Assembly: GCF_009696615.1 (NCBI RefSeq)
Contig: NZ_VULO01000007.1
Coordinates: 102,864-166,863 of the forward strand
Length of the DNA: 64,000 bases
Reading direction: 5' to 3'
From: Scrofimicrobium canadense
GTDB taxonomy: Bacteria; Actinomycetota; Actinomycetes; Actinomycetales; Actinomycetaceae
The notes beneath the pieces were generated by a model. It made no database searches. It was not told where the DNA came from and saw nothing but the letters and a program-made list of their open reading frames with translations. Each line of letters begins with the position of its first letter. Positions within the stretch are counted from its first letter, which is position 1. Positions 25,837 to 34,238 of this stretch are shown piece by piece. A program made the position numbers and the translations under genes.

Positions 25837-27758
25837 TGTGGCCCCCTTCCAATAGATACACCACACATGCAACCGGCTGTTTCATCCACGCCCGCTGAGG
25901 AATCACCGGGCCAGGACTGACCGTTACTGAACCGCGCGCCGTAAGGCACGGTCTCCCCATCCATCGCAGCGTGAGAATCCCGTGGGTTACCGGACGTGAC
26001 ATGCCACTGTTTCCACCCCTGGCCCCCAAGAATCTGTTGGCCAACCTCTTTCGCCGTCCATGACGCGACGAAAGCGGCGAACGCCGCACCCGCAACAACG
26101 GAGCGAACATCAATAGCCTCTTTGAACACGTCCGCAGGGGCGACACCCTCAGCCAGAGCAAACTGTAGGGCCTCTACCGTTTTCGCGTTGATAAGCGCGG
26201 CCCGTGAGCGCGACACCTGCTTCAAATATGCGTAGGTCAGTTCTGGCACGTATTCGGACGGGTCCACACCCAGTGCTTCAGTTTGGGCGCGCCCAATCTC
26301 GGGGGAGTATTGGACCGCGATCTTGTAAAGGTCATCCGCTAGCTCACGGTTCCACCTGAGCCCGTCCCACCATTCAGGGAACCCCCCAACCGTTTCAGTC
26401 GCCTTCCCAATGACGGGTAACACTGCCTTGCTTTGACGTTCAAACGTCTTAGCCAACACCAGACTTGTCGCCTGCCCTATCTCGGGCGTGTACTCCCACG
26501 ACTCCACCGGGGCCGGAGCCTTCACCTGCACAGGTTTAGCCCGCTCATTTTGCGTGCCTGAATCTTGCGGTGACGCCTGCCCACCAATCAACACATTCAG
26601 CGGCGTAACTAGATCATCCCCGCCAGGAACGTCCGGCAGGTTCATCTTCGCGCGCGCCTCATTACGAGTCATCACCGGAGCACCCACACTCGTTTGGAAC
26701 GTCTTAGCCTGCTCCTCAAACGACCCACGCAGCTTCGCATCCAGGAACGCCTCAATATATTGGCCGGGCTCCCCAAACACGTCAACGAGCGGCGCAACCG
26801 CCTGCTCCCACCCATCAATGTAAGGCCCCAGATTGTCACGGTAGAGTGACTGCCTGAACGCTTCCATGTTGGAATAGTTACCCTGACGCGCTCCCACCAT
26901 TTCCGGGGCAATATGGAACAGGGACGCAACCTCAATATCTGTCAGCCGACGCGCCTCAATGTCATCCAGGTCGCGCGGCGTGAAGGACGGTTTGCGGTCC
27001 TTCCACTTCATGCCCTCATCCAGCAGCATCGACCCGCCAGACCGCTCAGACTTCGCGTCAAACGCGCGTAGACCTTCGAGGAAGTTCTTACGCGCCTCCA
27101 GAGAGTCCCACGCCTGTTCACGCTCCACAACACCCGTGTGGGTGGCCTGCCGCTGCCACATCATTCGCCGGAATTTTAACGCATCGTCAGAATCTGTCAG
27201 AATCGCGCTTAGCGTTTCCATCGGGCTAAACCCCGCGACACCAGGAATCGAATAGCCCGACAGAATCAGGAACTCGTCAATGTCCCGCGTGACGTACTGG
27301 CCACGCTCGTTGACCACTTTGATCGTCTTGATTGTCCCGTAAACGTCGTCAATGCTCTGCACCCATGACGCTGGGGGAATCCGACGCAGTTTCATTTCGA
27401 GCGGGTCAATATGCACTGCGGCGCGGTCGTAGATCAGCCAGTCAATGAGGACACGCTTCCAGAATAGGTAAGCGTTTTCTTCACGCGCCATCGAGGGGGA
27501 GTGAAGCAGTCGTGCTAGGTCACTGTCACGCACCCGTTCGCGCCCATCGTCCGTGCGGTCATACAGGTGCAGCGGGATCGACGCAATATTGCTGGCGATG
27601 AAGTCCACGACTTTACGGACGGACGGCTGATCCCTCCACACGTTCACCGGGGACGGCTTGAAAAACGATTCGATAGATTCGAGGGGGACCGCCATGTTCA
27701 TGTAGTCCACGTTCTCGACGCGGGCCGCACGCTCTGCCGCTGCGAGGAAGTTAGCCAC
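25833..27758 (-). CDS. Portal protein fused to MuF-like head morphogenesis domain
   Basis: A 641-residue protein. Residues about 20-390 are an HK97-type portal (VRKVVDFIASNIASIPLHLYDR, then IPPASWVQSIDD and IAPEMVGARQGNYSNMEAF). Residues about 430-641 form a second domain ending in 'WHVTSGNPRDSHAAMDGETVPYG' and GVDETAGCMCGV, the hallmark of MuF/SPP1 gp7 minor head proteins. These are usually two genes. The portal forms the DNA gate; the MuF part is packaged inside the head. Confidence 0.88.
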   Translation of the reverse strand: MANFLAAAERAARVENVDYMNMAVPLESIESFFKPSPVNVWRDQPSVRKVVDFIASNIASIPLHLYDRTDDGRERVRDSDLARLLHSPSMAREENAYLFWKRVLIDWLIYDRAAVHIDPLEMKLRRIPPASWVQSIDDVYGTIKTIKVVNERGQYVTRDIDEFLILSGYSIPGVAGFSPMETLSAILTDSDDALKFRRMMWQRQATHTGVVEREQAWDSLEARKNFLEGLRAFDAKSERSGGSMLLDEGMKWKDRKPSFTPRDLDDIEARRLTDIEVASLFHIAPEMVGARQGNYSNMEAFRQSLYRDNLGPYIDGWEQAVAPLVDVFGEPGQYIEAFLDAKLRGSFEEQAKTFQTSVGAPVMTRNEARAKMNLPDVPGGDDLVTPLNVLIGGQASPQDSGTQNERAKPVQVKAPAPVESWEYTPEIGQATSLVLAKTFERQSKAVLPVIGKATETVGGFPEWWDGLRWNRELADDLYKIAVQYSPEIGRAQTEALGVDPSEYVPELTYAYLKQVSRSRAALINAKTVEALQFALAEGVAPADVFKEAIDVRSVVAGAAFAAFVASWTAKEVGQQILGGQGWKQWHVTSGNPRDSHAAMDGETVPYGARFSNGQSWPGDSSAGVDETAGCMCGVSIGRGPQ

Positions 27759-27946
27759 TATTCGACCACCCTCCTAAGCCACGGGGGAGCCGGGATCACT
27801 AGGTCACCCGCATCCACGCCCTCAATCACACAACCCGTAATCAGCAGGTAGCCGGTACGCTCCACCGCCCGCAAAGTACCCTCACCAACGACATCCTGAA
27901 AAGGAAACACAACCTTGGAACCAACAAAAGACTTGAACAAACGCAC
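27758..27946 (-). CDS. Small phage protein between terminase and portal
   Basis: A 62-residue protein beginning with GTG at 27946 after an excellent AGGAGGCCGGG site. Its stop shares a base with the portal start. The sequence (MRLFKSFVGSKVVFPFQDVV, ending PAPPWLRRVVE) has no recognised domain. It is probably translated with the portal gene. Confidence 0.6.
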   Translation of the reverse strand: MRLFKSFVGSKVVFPFQDVVGEGTLRAVERTGYLLITGCVIEGVDAGDLVIPAPPWLRRVVE

Positions 27947-27955
27947 CCCGGCCTC

Positions 27956-29587
27956 CTAAATCAGATCGAGAGCACCGAACGAATAAATCGACGGCGCAGG
28001 CGGTTCCTCCGGTGTTCGCAAATGGTCCCACAGCGCGCCCGTAGCAGCCACCAAGGGACTGGCGTCCTGCGCAGAGTTACGCCGATCCCAATACCAGCCG
28101 TCACCCGACACTCTTTGCGCCGCCGTAGCAGCCGCCAAATTCAACGCTTCCTGACCACGATGCGCCAACGGTGGGAACGGAGGATGATCCTCTAGGACGC
28201 TCACAACGCGGTCATAGATCAGGCCACAAGCGAGCGGCATATCAGGCCCCGCCCACTCCACAACCTCAACACCATCCAAATCATTGAGCGGCTCCAACAA
28301 CGCGGCAGCCGGGTTCATCGCTCGCGATGGAACCACGACACGAACCGGCCGAGCCGGGTCCGCTATCTGCTCGAACCACTCCGGCACCCACTTCAACCAG
28401 CCACCACCAGGACGCCCAGCCGCGACTTCCACCTGCGGACGACCAGACGCCTGCGACCCACAAACAGCGATCCACGCCGTCGAACGATCAACAGAAACGT
28501 CCACGCAATACGACACGTCCACAGGATTCTCAATCACCCCAGTCAGGTCCGCGCATTGCTCCCAAGACCCACCCGGAAACGGCCCCTCCAACGTCCCCAA
28601 AATCCACTGACACAGACACTCGGTGCGGAACACGGGGTCCGGGTCCGTCGCACACGCACTAGCGAGCGCCTCCTCCGTGAGCGCCCCGTAACCCATCGCG
28701 GGATTCGCTTCCGCCCAACCCTCACGATCCCACTTCGACCTGCCCGGAGCGGCACTCCACTCAAAAATGCCGAGCGACTGGTCCGCGGTCTCCGGCGCGT
28801 CATCATCAAGCAGCGCCGCGTCCTTGTTGATCCCATCAGGGTCCCCGAGGGCGGCGTGCGCCTTCTTACGCAGTGACATGAGCACCACGCTCAACTCGTC
28901 ACCCGCGTTCGACAACGCCCACGCCTGCGCCTTGGGGCGCGCCATCATCGTCTTAGTGACAGCCCCCCAAGCCTCCCAATTCGTATGCTCCCGCAACTCA
29001 TCCAGCAGCAACAAATCACTAGACAGGCCACGCGCCGCCTTACGCGTAGAAGCCTTCACCTTGTACTCAGTGCCAATCGACAGAACAAGAGACTTGTTGA
29101 CACTGCTCCGGTTCACGGCCTTTATGAGAGCGTCCAACTCTGGGACGCTCTGCGCCATCTCTGTCGCATCCTGCCAAAGCGATTCAGCAGTAGCCAAGTC
29201 TTGCGCGGTCCCCACAATCAAAGGCACCTGCAACACATACAGGGACCAGAGCGCTAACACCTGGCCCAACGTGGACTTACCATTCTGGCGGGCAATGAGA
29301 ATAACGATAGTTCGGAACCGGAACCGACCCGACTCCGTCACCTCCAGACCGTGGATCAGCAAGAACTCCTGCCAGGGATAAAGCTTCATCTCTAACACCT
29401 GGTCAGCGAAATCAATCACCGAATATCCAAGAGTCCGCTTCTCAGTTTCCGGTGACCGTGGCTCCAAAGGGCGCAACGGCGGTGTGAACACGCGCGGCTC
29501 ACGGCGCCCCCTAAGCGGTTGCTTCGCCCCGGTACGCTTTGAGCCCGACCCCTTCTTGGAGCGCCTGGAGTTTCCCAACCGGAGCAC
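27956..29587 (-). CDS. Terminase large subunit
   Basis: A 543-residue protein with the packaging ATPase signature ILIARQNGKST (Walker A Lys104) and LLLLDELREH (Walker B with catalytic Glu). A C-terminal nuclease domain has acidic residues in VSYCVDVSVDRS and near ALWDHLRT. It translocates DNA into proheads. The ORF from 29587 overlaps the small subunit by 77 bp. GTG at 29491 is an alternative start giving a protein closer to its usual beginning (VFTPPLRPLEP). Confidence 0.94.
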   Translation of the reverse strand: MLRLGNSRRSKKGSGSKRTGAKQPLRGRREPRVFTPPLRPLEPRSPETEKRTLGYSVIDFADQVLEMKLYPWQEFLLIHGLEVTESGRFRFRTIVILIARQNGKSTLGQVLALWSLYVLQVPLIVGTAQDLATAESLWQDATEMAQSVPELDALIKAVNRSSVNKSLVLSIGTEYKVKASTRKAARGLSSDLLLLDELREHTNWEAWGAVTKTMMARPKAQAWALSNAGDELSVVLMSLRKKAHAALGDPDGINKDAALLDDDAPETADQSLGIFEWSAAPGRSKWDREGWAEANPAMGYGALTEEALASACATDPDPVFRTECLCQWILGTLEGPFPGGSWEQCADLTGVIENPVDVSYCVDVSVDRSTAWIAVCGSQASGRPQVEVAAGRPGGGWLKWVPEWFEQIADPARPVRVVVPSRAMNPAAALLEPLNDLDGVEVVEWAGPDMPLACGLIYDRVVSVLEDHPPFPPLAHRGQEALNLAAATAAQRVSGDGWYWDRRNSAQDASPLVAATGALWDHLRTPEEPPAPSIYSFGALDLI

Positions 29588-29921
29588 CCCCCGCCTTACT
29601 AGATGATGCCTTCATCGACTCAGTGCGTGCCTGGTCCTTCGCGCGCGCAACATCCGCCGCCGGAGTCAAACCCAAATCGTTCATGTACTTTAGGAACGCG
29701 GGGATCGAAGTGTTGTCGTTATCCGGCACAGCGGGGCGGCCACCGCCAGCGGCGCGAACATCATCGTTAGCCCACTGAACAATCACGTCCCAGGCGTCGA
29801 TCTTGTCGGCAAGGGCGCGCGCAGCCGCAACCGTCCCCGCATGCCTGGCATAGATGAGCTTGTCCCGCCGAGCAGCCTTCAACGCCCGCTCAAAATCAGA
29901 ACGAACCGGACCATGAGCCAT
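29511..29921 (-). CDS. Terminase small subunit
   Basis: A 136-residue helical, basic protein (FERALKAARRDKLIYARHAG, then IPAFLKYMNDLGLTPAADVARAKDQ) directly before the large subunit gene, with the arrangement and size of actinophage terminase small subunits. It should recognise phage DNA and present it to the large subunit. Assignment rests on motif plus position. Confidence 0.78.
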   Translation of the reverse strand: MAHGPVRSDFERALKAARRDKLIYARHAGTVAAARALADKIDAWDVIVQWANDDVRAAGGGRPAVPDNDNTSIPAFLKYMNDLGLTPAADVARAKDQARTESMKASSSKAGGAPVGKLQALQEGVGLKAYRGEATA

Positions 29922-29932
29922 GAGGCCACCCC

Positions 29933-30775
29933 CTAAACGCGGCTACCCTTCGCAGAGTTGCAACTCAAATGCGCGAGCTGGCTATTTTCCATCGAATGGT
30001 CGCCACCAAGAGACAACGGCACAACATGATCCAACGACGCCGACATAACATCCGGACGTTTCAACTCAGGATCTACCGGCCCACCGCATAACTGGCAGAT
30101 CCAACCGTCACGCTCAAACACTACGAACCGATCCACCACGTCGAACCTGCCGCCGTACTTTGCCGTCTTTCCTCGCGGCCCGCCGGGCGCATAGTCCAAG
30201 ATCGCCCACTCTTTACCCGCGTCAGCCTGCATCTTCACGTAATGGCGCTTACAAAGTTTCCGCCAGTACGTCGGCTTAGAACACCCCTCATGAGTGCAAG
30301 TCGGCGGATTAGTCCGCAACTTCGGTTGCGAGTACTTAGGGCGATCAAAAGGGATACCGTGTTGCCGCCGGTCATAATGCATATAGCAGAGCCCAGATGA
30401 GCACTGCCCCGGATTCTCGCACCCAACTACTGAACACGGCCTAGATGAACGCTTCGCGCGCCTGAGCCGATCCTTAGTTCTGTTGCTGCACGTTCCTGAG
30501 CAATACTTACGCGGCGACTTCTCGCGGCAAGTAAAAAACTGCCCGCAATCGTCAGCGGCACATATGCGGGTAACATCAACCATGTCGAGACTCCCTAAAG
30601 TCATCGGCCACGGTCCCGGAGATTGCCGTCTCGCGGGACCACTCACTGGCTCTATTCTACCGAAAGCACTAATATTCCGCGCGCGCACGCGCCTGCGCGA
30701 CCCCGGTTCTGAAACACCTGAGAGCGAAAAGCCTCCTACCCGCGCCGCCGGGTCTGATGGTGTTGGTTCGCTCAT
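29933..30775 (-). CDS. HNH endonuclease with N-terminal zinc-binding repeats
   Basis: A 280-residue protein. An N-terminal Pro/Arg-rich stretch is followed by zinc-binding clusters (CAADDCGQFF, CSVVGCENPGQC, CTHEGCSKPTYWRKLCKRHY). A C-terminal HNH nuclease ends it (CQLCGG, then SLDHVVPLSLGGDHSMENSQLAH and CNSAKGSR). HNH proteins beside terminase genes are required for packaging in HK97-type phages; a homing role is the alternative. A second HNH gene lies just upstream. Confidence 0.82.
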   Translation of the reverse strand: MSEPTPSDPAARVGGFSLSGVSEPGSRRRVRARNISAFGRIEPVSGPARRQSPGPWPMTLGSLDMVDVTRICAADDCGQFFTCREKSPRKYCSGTCSNRTKDRLRRAKRSSRPCSVVGCENPGQCSSGLCYMHYDRRQHGIPFDRPKYSQPKLRTNPPTCTHEGCSKPTYWRKLCKRHYVKMQADAGKEWAILDYAPGGPRGKTAKYGGRFDVVDRFVVFERDGWICQLCGGPVDPELKRPDVMSASLDHVVPLSLGGDHSMENSQLAHLSCNSAKGSRV

Positions 30776-30788
30776 GATTTGAACCCCC

Positions 30789-31109
30789 TTACCCTTGGGG
30801 GAGACTCCAGTCGCGGCTGGTGTTGCCGCTGGTGGGGAGCGCGTACATTTTGACGCCGCGCGACGTGTTGCATGAGCGGTGGCAGATTTGCGTGTTTCCG
30901 CGATCTAACCTGAGTTCGGGATGGTCTCGCCAGGAGAGGACGTGGTCCACGGTGGGCGCGTCGGGCGCGTTGTAGTCGCGCGTCTTGTAGTTGATTTTCA
31001 TTCCGCAGATCGCGCATGGTGTTTGGTTGGCGCGTGCTTGTTTGAGTAGTGACTTGCGAAGCCTCTTCCATTCGTGACTGTCGCGGGCAATGTTGCGTGC
31101 CATTGTCAC
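30789..31109 (-). CDS. HNH endonuclease, terminase-associated
   Basis: A 106-residue compact HNH protein: CAICGMKI, VDHVLSWRDHPELRLDRGN and CHRSCNTSRG are the zinc-knuckle and ββα-metal elements. Short HNH proteins next to the terminase stimulate DNA cleavage at packaging. It precedes the larger HNH gene by only 13 bp. Which of the two serves packaging cannot be decided from sequence. Confidence 0.85.
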   Translation of the reverse strand: MTMARNIARDSHEWKRLRKSLLKQARANQTPCAICGMKINYKTRDYNAPDAPTVDHVLSWRDHPELRLDRGNTQICHRSCNTSRGVKMYALPTSGNTSRDWSLPQG

Positions 31110-31122
31110 CGCCTCGCGTGGA

Positions 31123-31356
31123 CTATTTCATTTCGGCGTGTGCAACGTGCTTGTTCATGAACATGTTGTGCCCGCAGTACACGCACTTCTTATAGAAGGG
31201 GAGAATCAGCAGCCCGAGTCCGCCAGTGCATAAGCCGAGGGTCCAGAGTGTCGCAGTTCGTCCTACGTTCTTCGCTCCGGTTTCGCAGATGCAGCAGCCG
31301 ACACACCCTTTGCGGGTGTACATTTCGATGTTTTGGTTATTGAGTTGGTTTCTCAT
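31123..31356 (-). CDS. Small membrane protein with zinc-ribbon cysteines
   Basis: A 77-residue protein with a Cys cluster (GCVGCCICETG), a central hydrophobic helix (LWTLGLCTGGLGLLILPF) and a CVYCGHNMF knuckle. It is found just before the HNH genes and has a ribosome-binding site (GAAAGG) upstream. No family was recognised; a membrane-associated zinc protein is likely. Confidence 0.6.
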   Translation of the reverse strand: MRNQLNNQNIEMYTRKGCVGCCICETGAKNVGRTATLWTLGLCTGGLGLLILPFYKKCVYCGHNMFMNKHVAHAEMK

Positions 31357-31452
31357 CGGTGGTGCCTTTCCGTGGTCAGCGGGTAGGTGTGTCTCTGATT
31401 CTAGCCGCCCGGGATGTGGAGCACCCCATATTTGGGCGCGTTGGATGTGCCG

Positions 31453-32283
31453 CTACTGAGATGATACCAGATCATTGATTTGCGCCAGGGGATACGCATA
31501 GTGTTTCTTGTTTCCCTTGCGGTCGAGTTTCCCGGCTTTGTGCCAGTCGCGCAGGTGCGCCCAGGTGAGGCTGCCTGAGTAGAGTTCGATGGCTTGTTTG
31601 CCGTATATCCAAGTGTCTCCTGTGTCGTCGGTGGTGGTGACGTGTTTGAGTGCGGCTGCTTGAAATGCGGGGATGTGTTCGGCGGGTATCCTGTTGCCGC
31701 AGTCCTTGTTGCTGCATGTGGCCTCGTCGTCGTATCCGCGTTTGGGGAGTGGTTGTTGGAGCATGTTGCCTCGTTTGCATTTGGGGCATAGGCCTCGGTT
31801 CAATGGCGCGTTGCCTGTTGCGTGGGCGACTTTGTGGTGGATGATTTTTAGTTCTTCGCAGTAGTCGTCCCAGGCGGTTTGGCATTGGAGCCCGTAGTCG
31901 TCTTGAGTGCCGTCTTCGTTGAGGTGCCAGCCGTTGACGTTGGTGAAAACCGGGTTTTCTTGGAGTTGTTGTAGCATCCACGCGCCGGGCTGTTCGCGGT
32001 AGGTGGGGGGTTGGTCTACCCAGTCGGAGAACCAGGGCACCCAGAATCTTAGGGCTTTATCGACACTCTCACTGTCGCACACGCCTATAGCGCCGTCACT
32101 GTCCACTGAGTCGATGACGCTGTCGAGGCCGAAGGGGAGGCGTCCTTGGTCGTCTCCCCCTTGAACCACATCCTGGTCGTAGCGGATGGCTGACACCTGT
32201 TCGACGGGCGTCCAGGGCATGAGTCGCCACCGTAGGATGTCCTCGAGGAGTTTGGCGGCGTGGTGGCCTGTCATGTGTGTCAA
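31453..32283 (-). CDS. Zinc-ribbon phage protein of unknown function
   Basis: A 276-residue protein with an N-terminal acidic region, a central zinc ribbon (LCPKCKRGNM, then CSNKDCGNR, about residues 168-200) and a C-terminal winged-helix or MerR-like segment (GSLTWAHLRDWHKAGKLDRKG). Similar proteins occur in actinophages near the terminase. It is the first gene after an AT-rich palindrome that separates it from the CysH-like gene. DNA binding is inferred from the zinc and helix motifs. Confidence 0.65.
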   Translation of the reverse strand: MTHMTGHHAAKLLEDILRWRLMPWTPVEQVSAIRYDQDVVQGGDDQGRLPFGLDSVIDSVDSDGAIGVCDSESVDKALRFWVPWFSDWVDQPPTYREQPGAWMLQQLQENPVFTNVNGWHLNEDGTQDDYGLQCQTAWDDYCEELKIIHHKVAHATGNAPLNRGLCPKCKRGNMLQQPLPKRGYDDEATCSNKDCGNRIPAEHIPAFQAAALKHVTTTDDTGDTWIYGKQAIELYSGSLTWAHLRDWHKAGKLDRKGNKKHYAYPLAQINDLVSSQ

Positions 32284-32300
32284 TGTGGCTCCTTGGTTCT

Positions 32301-32347
32301 ACCCGCAATTCTACTTATATTATGACTATATAAGCGTTTTTGCGGGT
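32301..32347. promoter_or_regulatory. AT-rich nested palindrome between cysH-like and late genes
   Basis: ACCCGCA (32301-32307) pairs with TGCGGGT (32341-32347), and inside it CTTATAT (32314-32320) pairs with ATATAAG (32328-32334). The centre is almost pure A/T, unlike the surroundings. It could hold the promoter of the late genes or a transcription pause site. Confidence 0.4.
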
Positions 32348-32348
32348 G

Positions 32349-33143
32349 TTAGCGTGTCGTGGTTTTGGTTGGTGTGGCGCGGGTTGGTGCTAGATTCGGG
32401 AAGTAGGTGTCCTCCCAGTCGTCCATGTCACGCCCGTACACGATAGAGCGAGCAGGTGCTTTTGAACGCAACGGGTGGACACGCAGCCATCGACGGTCTA
32501 ATAGCCCACCATGTGATGCGGCATACGCAGGGTGAACTGGAAGATTATTGACTGCTAACAGGCCGAAAACCTGCGCTGCTGTCCATTTGATGATTGGGCG
32601 ACATGAATTCTTGCTGCTCACGCCATGCCAACGAAGGGATCGGGCGCGCATTTGTGATTCTTCTGCGCGCACACCGTTGATCGACGGCTCGGGGATATTC
32701 TCCTTGAGCACGTCTTGCGACCTATAGTCGGGCCTGTCGAACTGTGCTGGATTGTAGTCCGGGTCTCCGCGCTTAGGGTTGCGTGCAGTAGCGGGCCGCT
32801 CCTCGTATGCGCCAGGAAAAGCCTTTAGGAATGCGTCGCGCACCTGGTAGGTGGCTTCCGCCTCGTAGCTCATTCCGTCCGCGCGGATGGTTGGCACCCA
32901 GACGAGCGGAATCATGGGGTCTGTTTGGCGGGTGAGCCATGCGACCACCACGGAGTCTTTCCCCCACGAGGTGGAGCACACGCAGTTTGGGTTGCGTTCT
33001 TTGAATGTGCGAATCTCATCGAGGGCCTCGTCAATCATGCGGGCGGGTAGGCGGCCGATCCGCTGGTCGAAGCGTTCCAGCTCGGACCACCGCGCACGGT
33101 CTGCCGCAGTCAATGTTGGCATGTCAATCAACATTTGACCCAC
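32349..33143 (-). CDS. CysH-like PP-loop protein (PAPS reductase family)
   Basis: A 264-residue protein with the PP-loop STSWGKDSVV (residues 57-66), GVRAEES (157-163) and RPIIKWTAAQVFGLL (182-196), as in PAPS reductases and DndC. ATP pyrophosphatase chemistry is expected; the substrate is unknown. CysH-like genes are the constant neighbour of subtype IV-B csf operons, and here the gene closes the operon, overlapping the methylase gene by 16 bp. The reductase Cys motif typical of true CysH at the C-terminus is not seen. A nucleic-acid or effector modification role is an inference. Confidence 0.82.
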   Translation of the reverse strand: MGQMLIDMPTLTAADRARWSELERFDQRIGRLPARMIDEALDEIRTFKERNPNCVCSTSWGKDSVVVAWLTRQTDPMIPLVWVPTIRADGMSYEAEATYQVRDAFLKAFPGAYEERPATARNPKRGDPDYNPAQFDRPDYRSQDVLKENIPEPSINGVRAEESQMRARSLRWHGVSSKNSCRPIIKWTAAQVFGLLAVNNLPVHPAYAASHGGLLDRRWLRVHPLRSKAPARSIVYGRDMDDWEDTYFPNLAPTRATPTKTTTR

Positions 33144-33907
33144 ACAACCTCAGTGCGGTCTACGAGCTTTCCGACTGTTATTCTGGCACGCCCGGGGAAC
33201 TCATAGCGGTCCCAGTCTTTCAGCCTTTCCTCATAAAGTGGCGTTGAGTATCCAGAGATCATTACTGATGCTTTCGCATTGATTGAGGCATTTAGTAGCG
33301 CCTCATGATCGTCTGCGGTCATTTCGTCCCGATACCTACTTTCTGCACCTAAATAGGGCGGGTCAACATAGAGCAGTGCGTTCTTAGCGGGGCCATACAT
33401 TTTTACCATTTCCACAGCGGGACGCTGATCTAAGCTGACGTGCTGCAGGCGCCGAGAAATAGATAGTAGTTGTTCCGCTTTTCTCACCAGAGTTTCTGGA
33501 TGGCTACCCGTTGTGAGCCGTTTGGCCCACATGGGACGTTGCGGATTCACTAGTGACCGGTTTGTTCCCTGCGTGAGCCGAACCCACACTTTCCGCGCGA
33601 TTTCCAGGTCAGATTTACCTTCATTCTTGAGTGCGTCGTAGTATTCATAGCGCGAATGTGGGGTGAGTTCTATTGCGGATATCAGCTCGTCTGGCTGGTC
33701 CCGCAGGACACGCCAGAAGGTGACGAGCTGTCCGTCTAGGTCGTTCGCTGTCTCGGCGGCGCTTGGTGGTTTAGCTAGGAGCAGAGCGAGACTCCCCCCG
33801 CACACCTCCACATAGTGGTGATGCGCGGGGATGAGCGGGATTAGTTTACTTGTGAGCATTGATTTAGTCCCCACGTAGGGGAGTGGCGTGCGGAGTTTAG
33901 GCGACAT
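33128..33907 (-). CDS. Dam-type (D12 class) DNA adenine methyltransferase
   Basis: A 259-residue protein with the D12-class N6-adenine methylase motifs: LPYVGTKSML (residues 9-18), YVEVCGGSLALLL (32-44, AdoMet binding) and LLYVDPPYLG (178-187, catalytic DPPY). It would methylate a short sequence such as GATC, protecting phage DNA. It overlaps the XRE gene by 11 bp and the CysH gene by 16 bp, so it is translated in the same operon as the csf genes. The recognition sequence cannot be read off. Confidence 0.9.
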   Translation of the reverse strand: MSPKLRTPLPYVGTKSMLTSKLIPLIPAHHHYVEVCGGSLALLLAKPPSAAETANDLDGQLVTFWRVLRDQPDELISAIELTPHSRYEYYDALKNEGKSDLEIARKVWVRLTQGTNRSLVNPQRPMWAKRLTTGSHPETLVRKAEQLLSISRRLQHVSLDQRPAVEMVKMYGPAKNALLYVDPPYLGAESRYRDEMTADDHEALLNASINAKASVMISGYSTPLYEERLKDWDRYEFPGRARITVGKLVDRTEVVWVKC

Positions 33908-34238
33908 CTGTTTTTCCTCCCATAATGTCGCGTGTGGGTCGGTGGTCTGCGAAGCTGCCGTGTAGTGGACGATTGGGGACTAACTGCAGGTGTGATGGCA
34001 CTACTAGGCGGATGAGTTTTGTTTTTAATGCTCGAGCGATTTCGCATGCGTCGTCAACGGTGGCGCGGCGCTGGCCCGCTTCGATTCTGATGAGCTGATC
34101 GCGTGTGATGGCATGCCCTCGGGCGCGGATTTGTTCTGCGAGGTCTTGCATTTCGATGCCTAGGTTTTTGCGGACGACCCGCATGTTGGTGGCAAAGGCT
34201 TGTCCATGTTCACCGAGATTTACGGGCGGGTTAGCCAT
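33897..34238 (-). CDS. XRE-type transcriptional regulator of the csf operon
   Basis: A 113-residue protein with a helix-turn-helix of the XRE/Cro type (NLGIEMQDLAEQIRARGHAITRDQLIRIEAGQRRATVD region, residues 25-65). It overlaps csf3 by 8 bp and the methylase by 11 bp, so it belongs to the same transcript. A regulator inside the Cas operon suggests the module controls its own expression within the prophage. Confidence 0.75.
   Translation of the reverse strand: MANPPVNLGEHGQAFATNMRVVRKNLGIEMQDLAEQIRARGHAITRDQLIRIEAGQRRATVDDACEIARALKTKLIRLVVPSHLQLVPNRPLHGSFADHRPTRDIMGGKTDVA

Noticed and set aside
32349..33143. Phosphorothioation (Dnd) system
   Set aside because: The PP-loop protein resembles DndC, but no dndB, dndD or dndE gene is nearby and its neighbours are csf genes.
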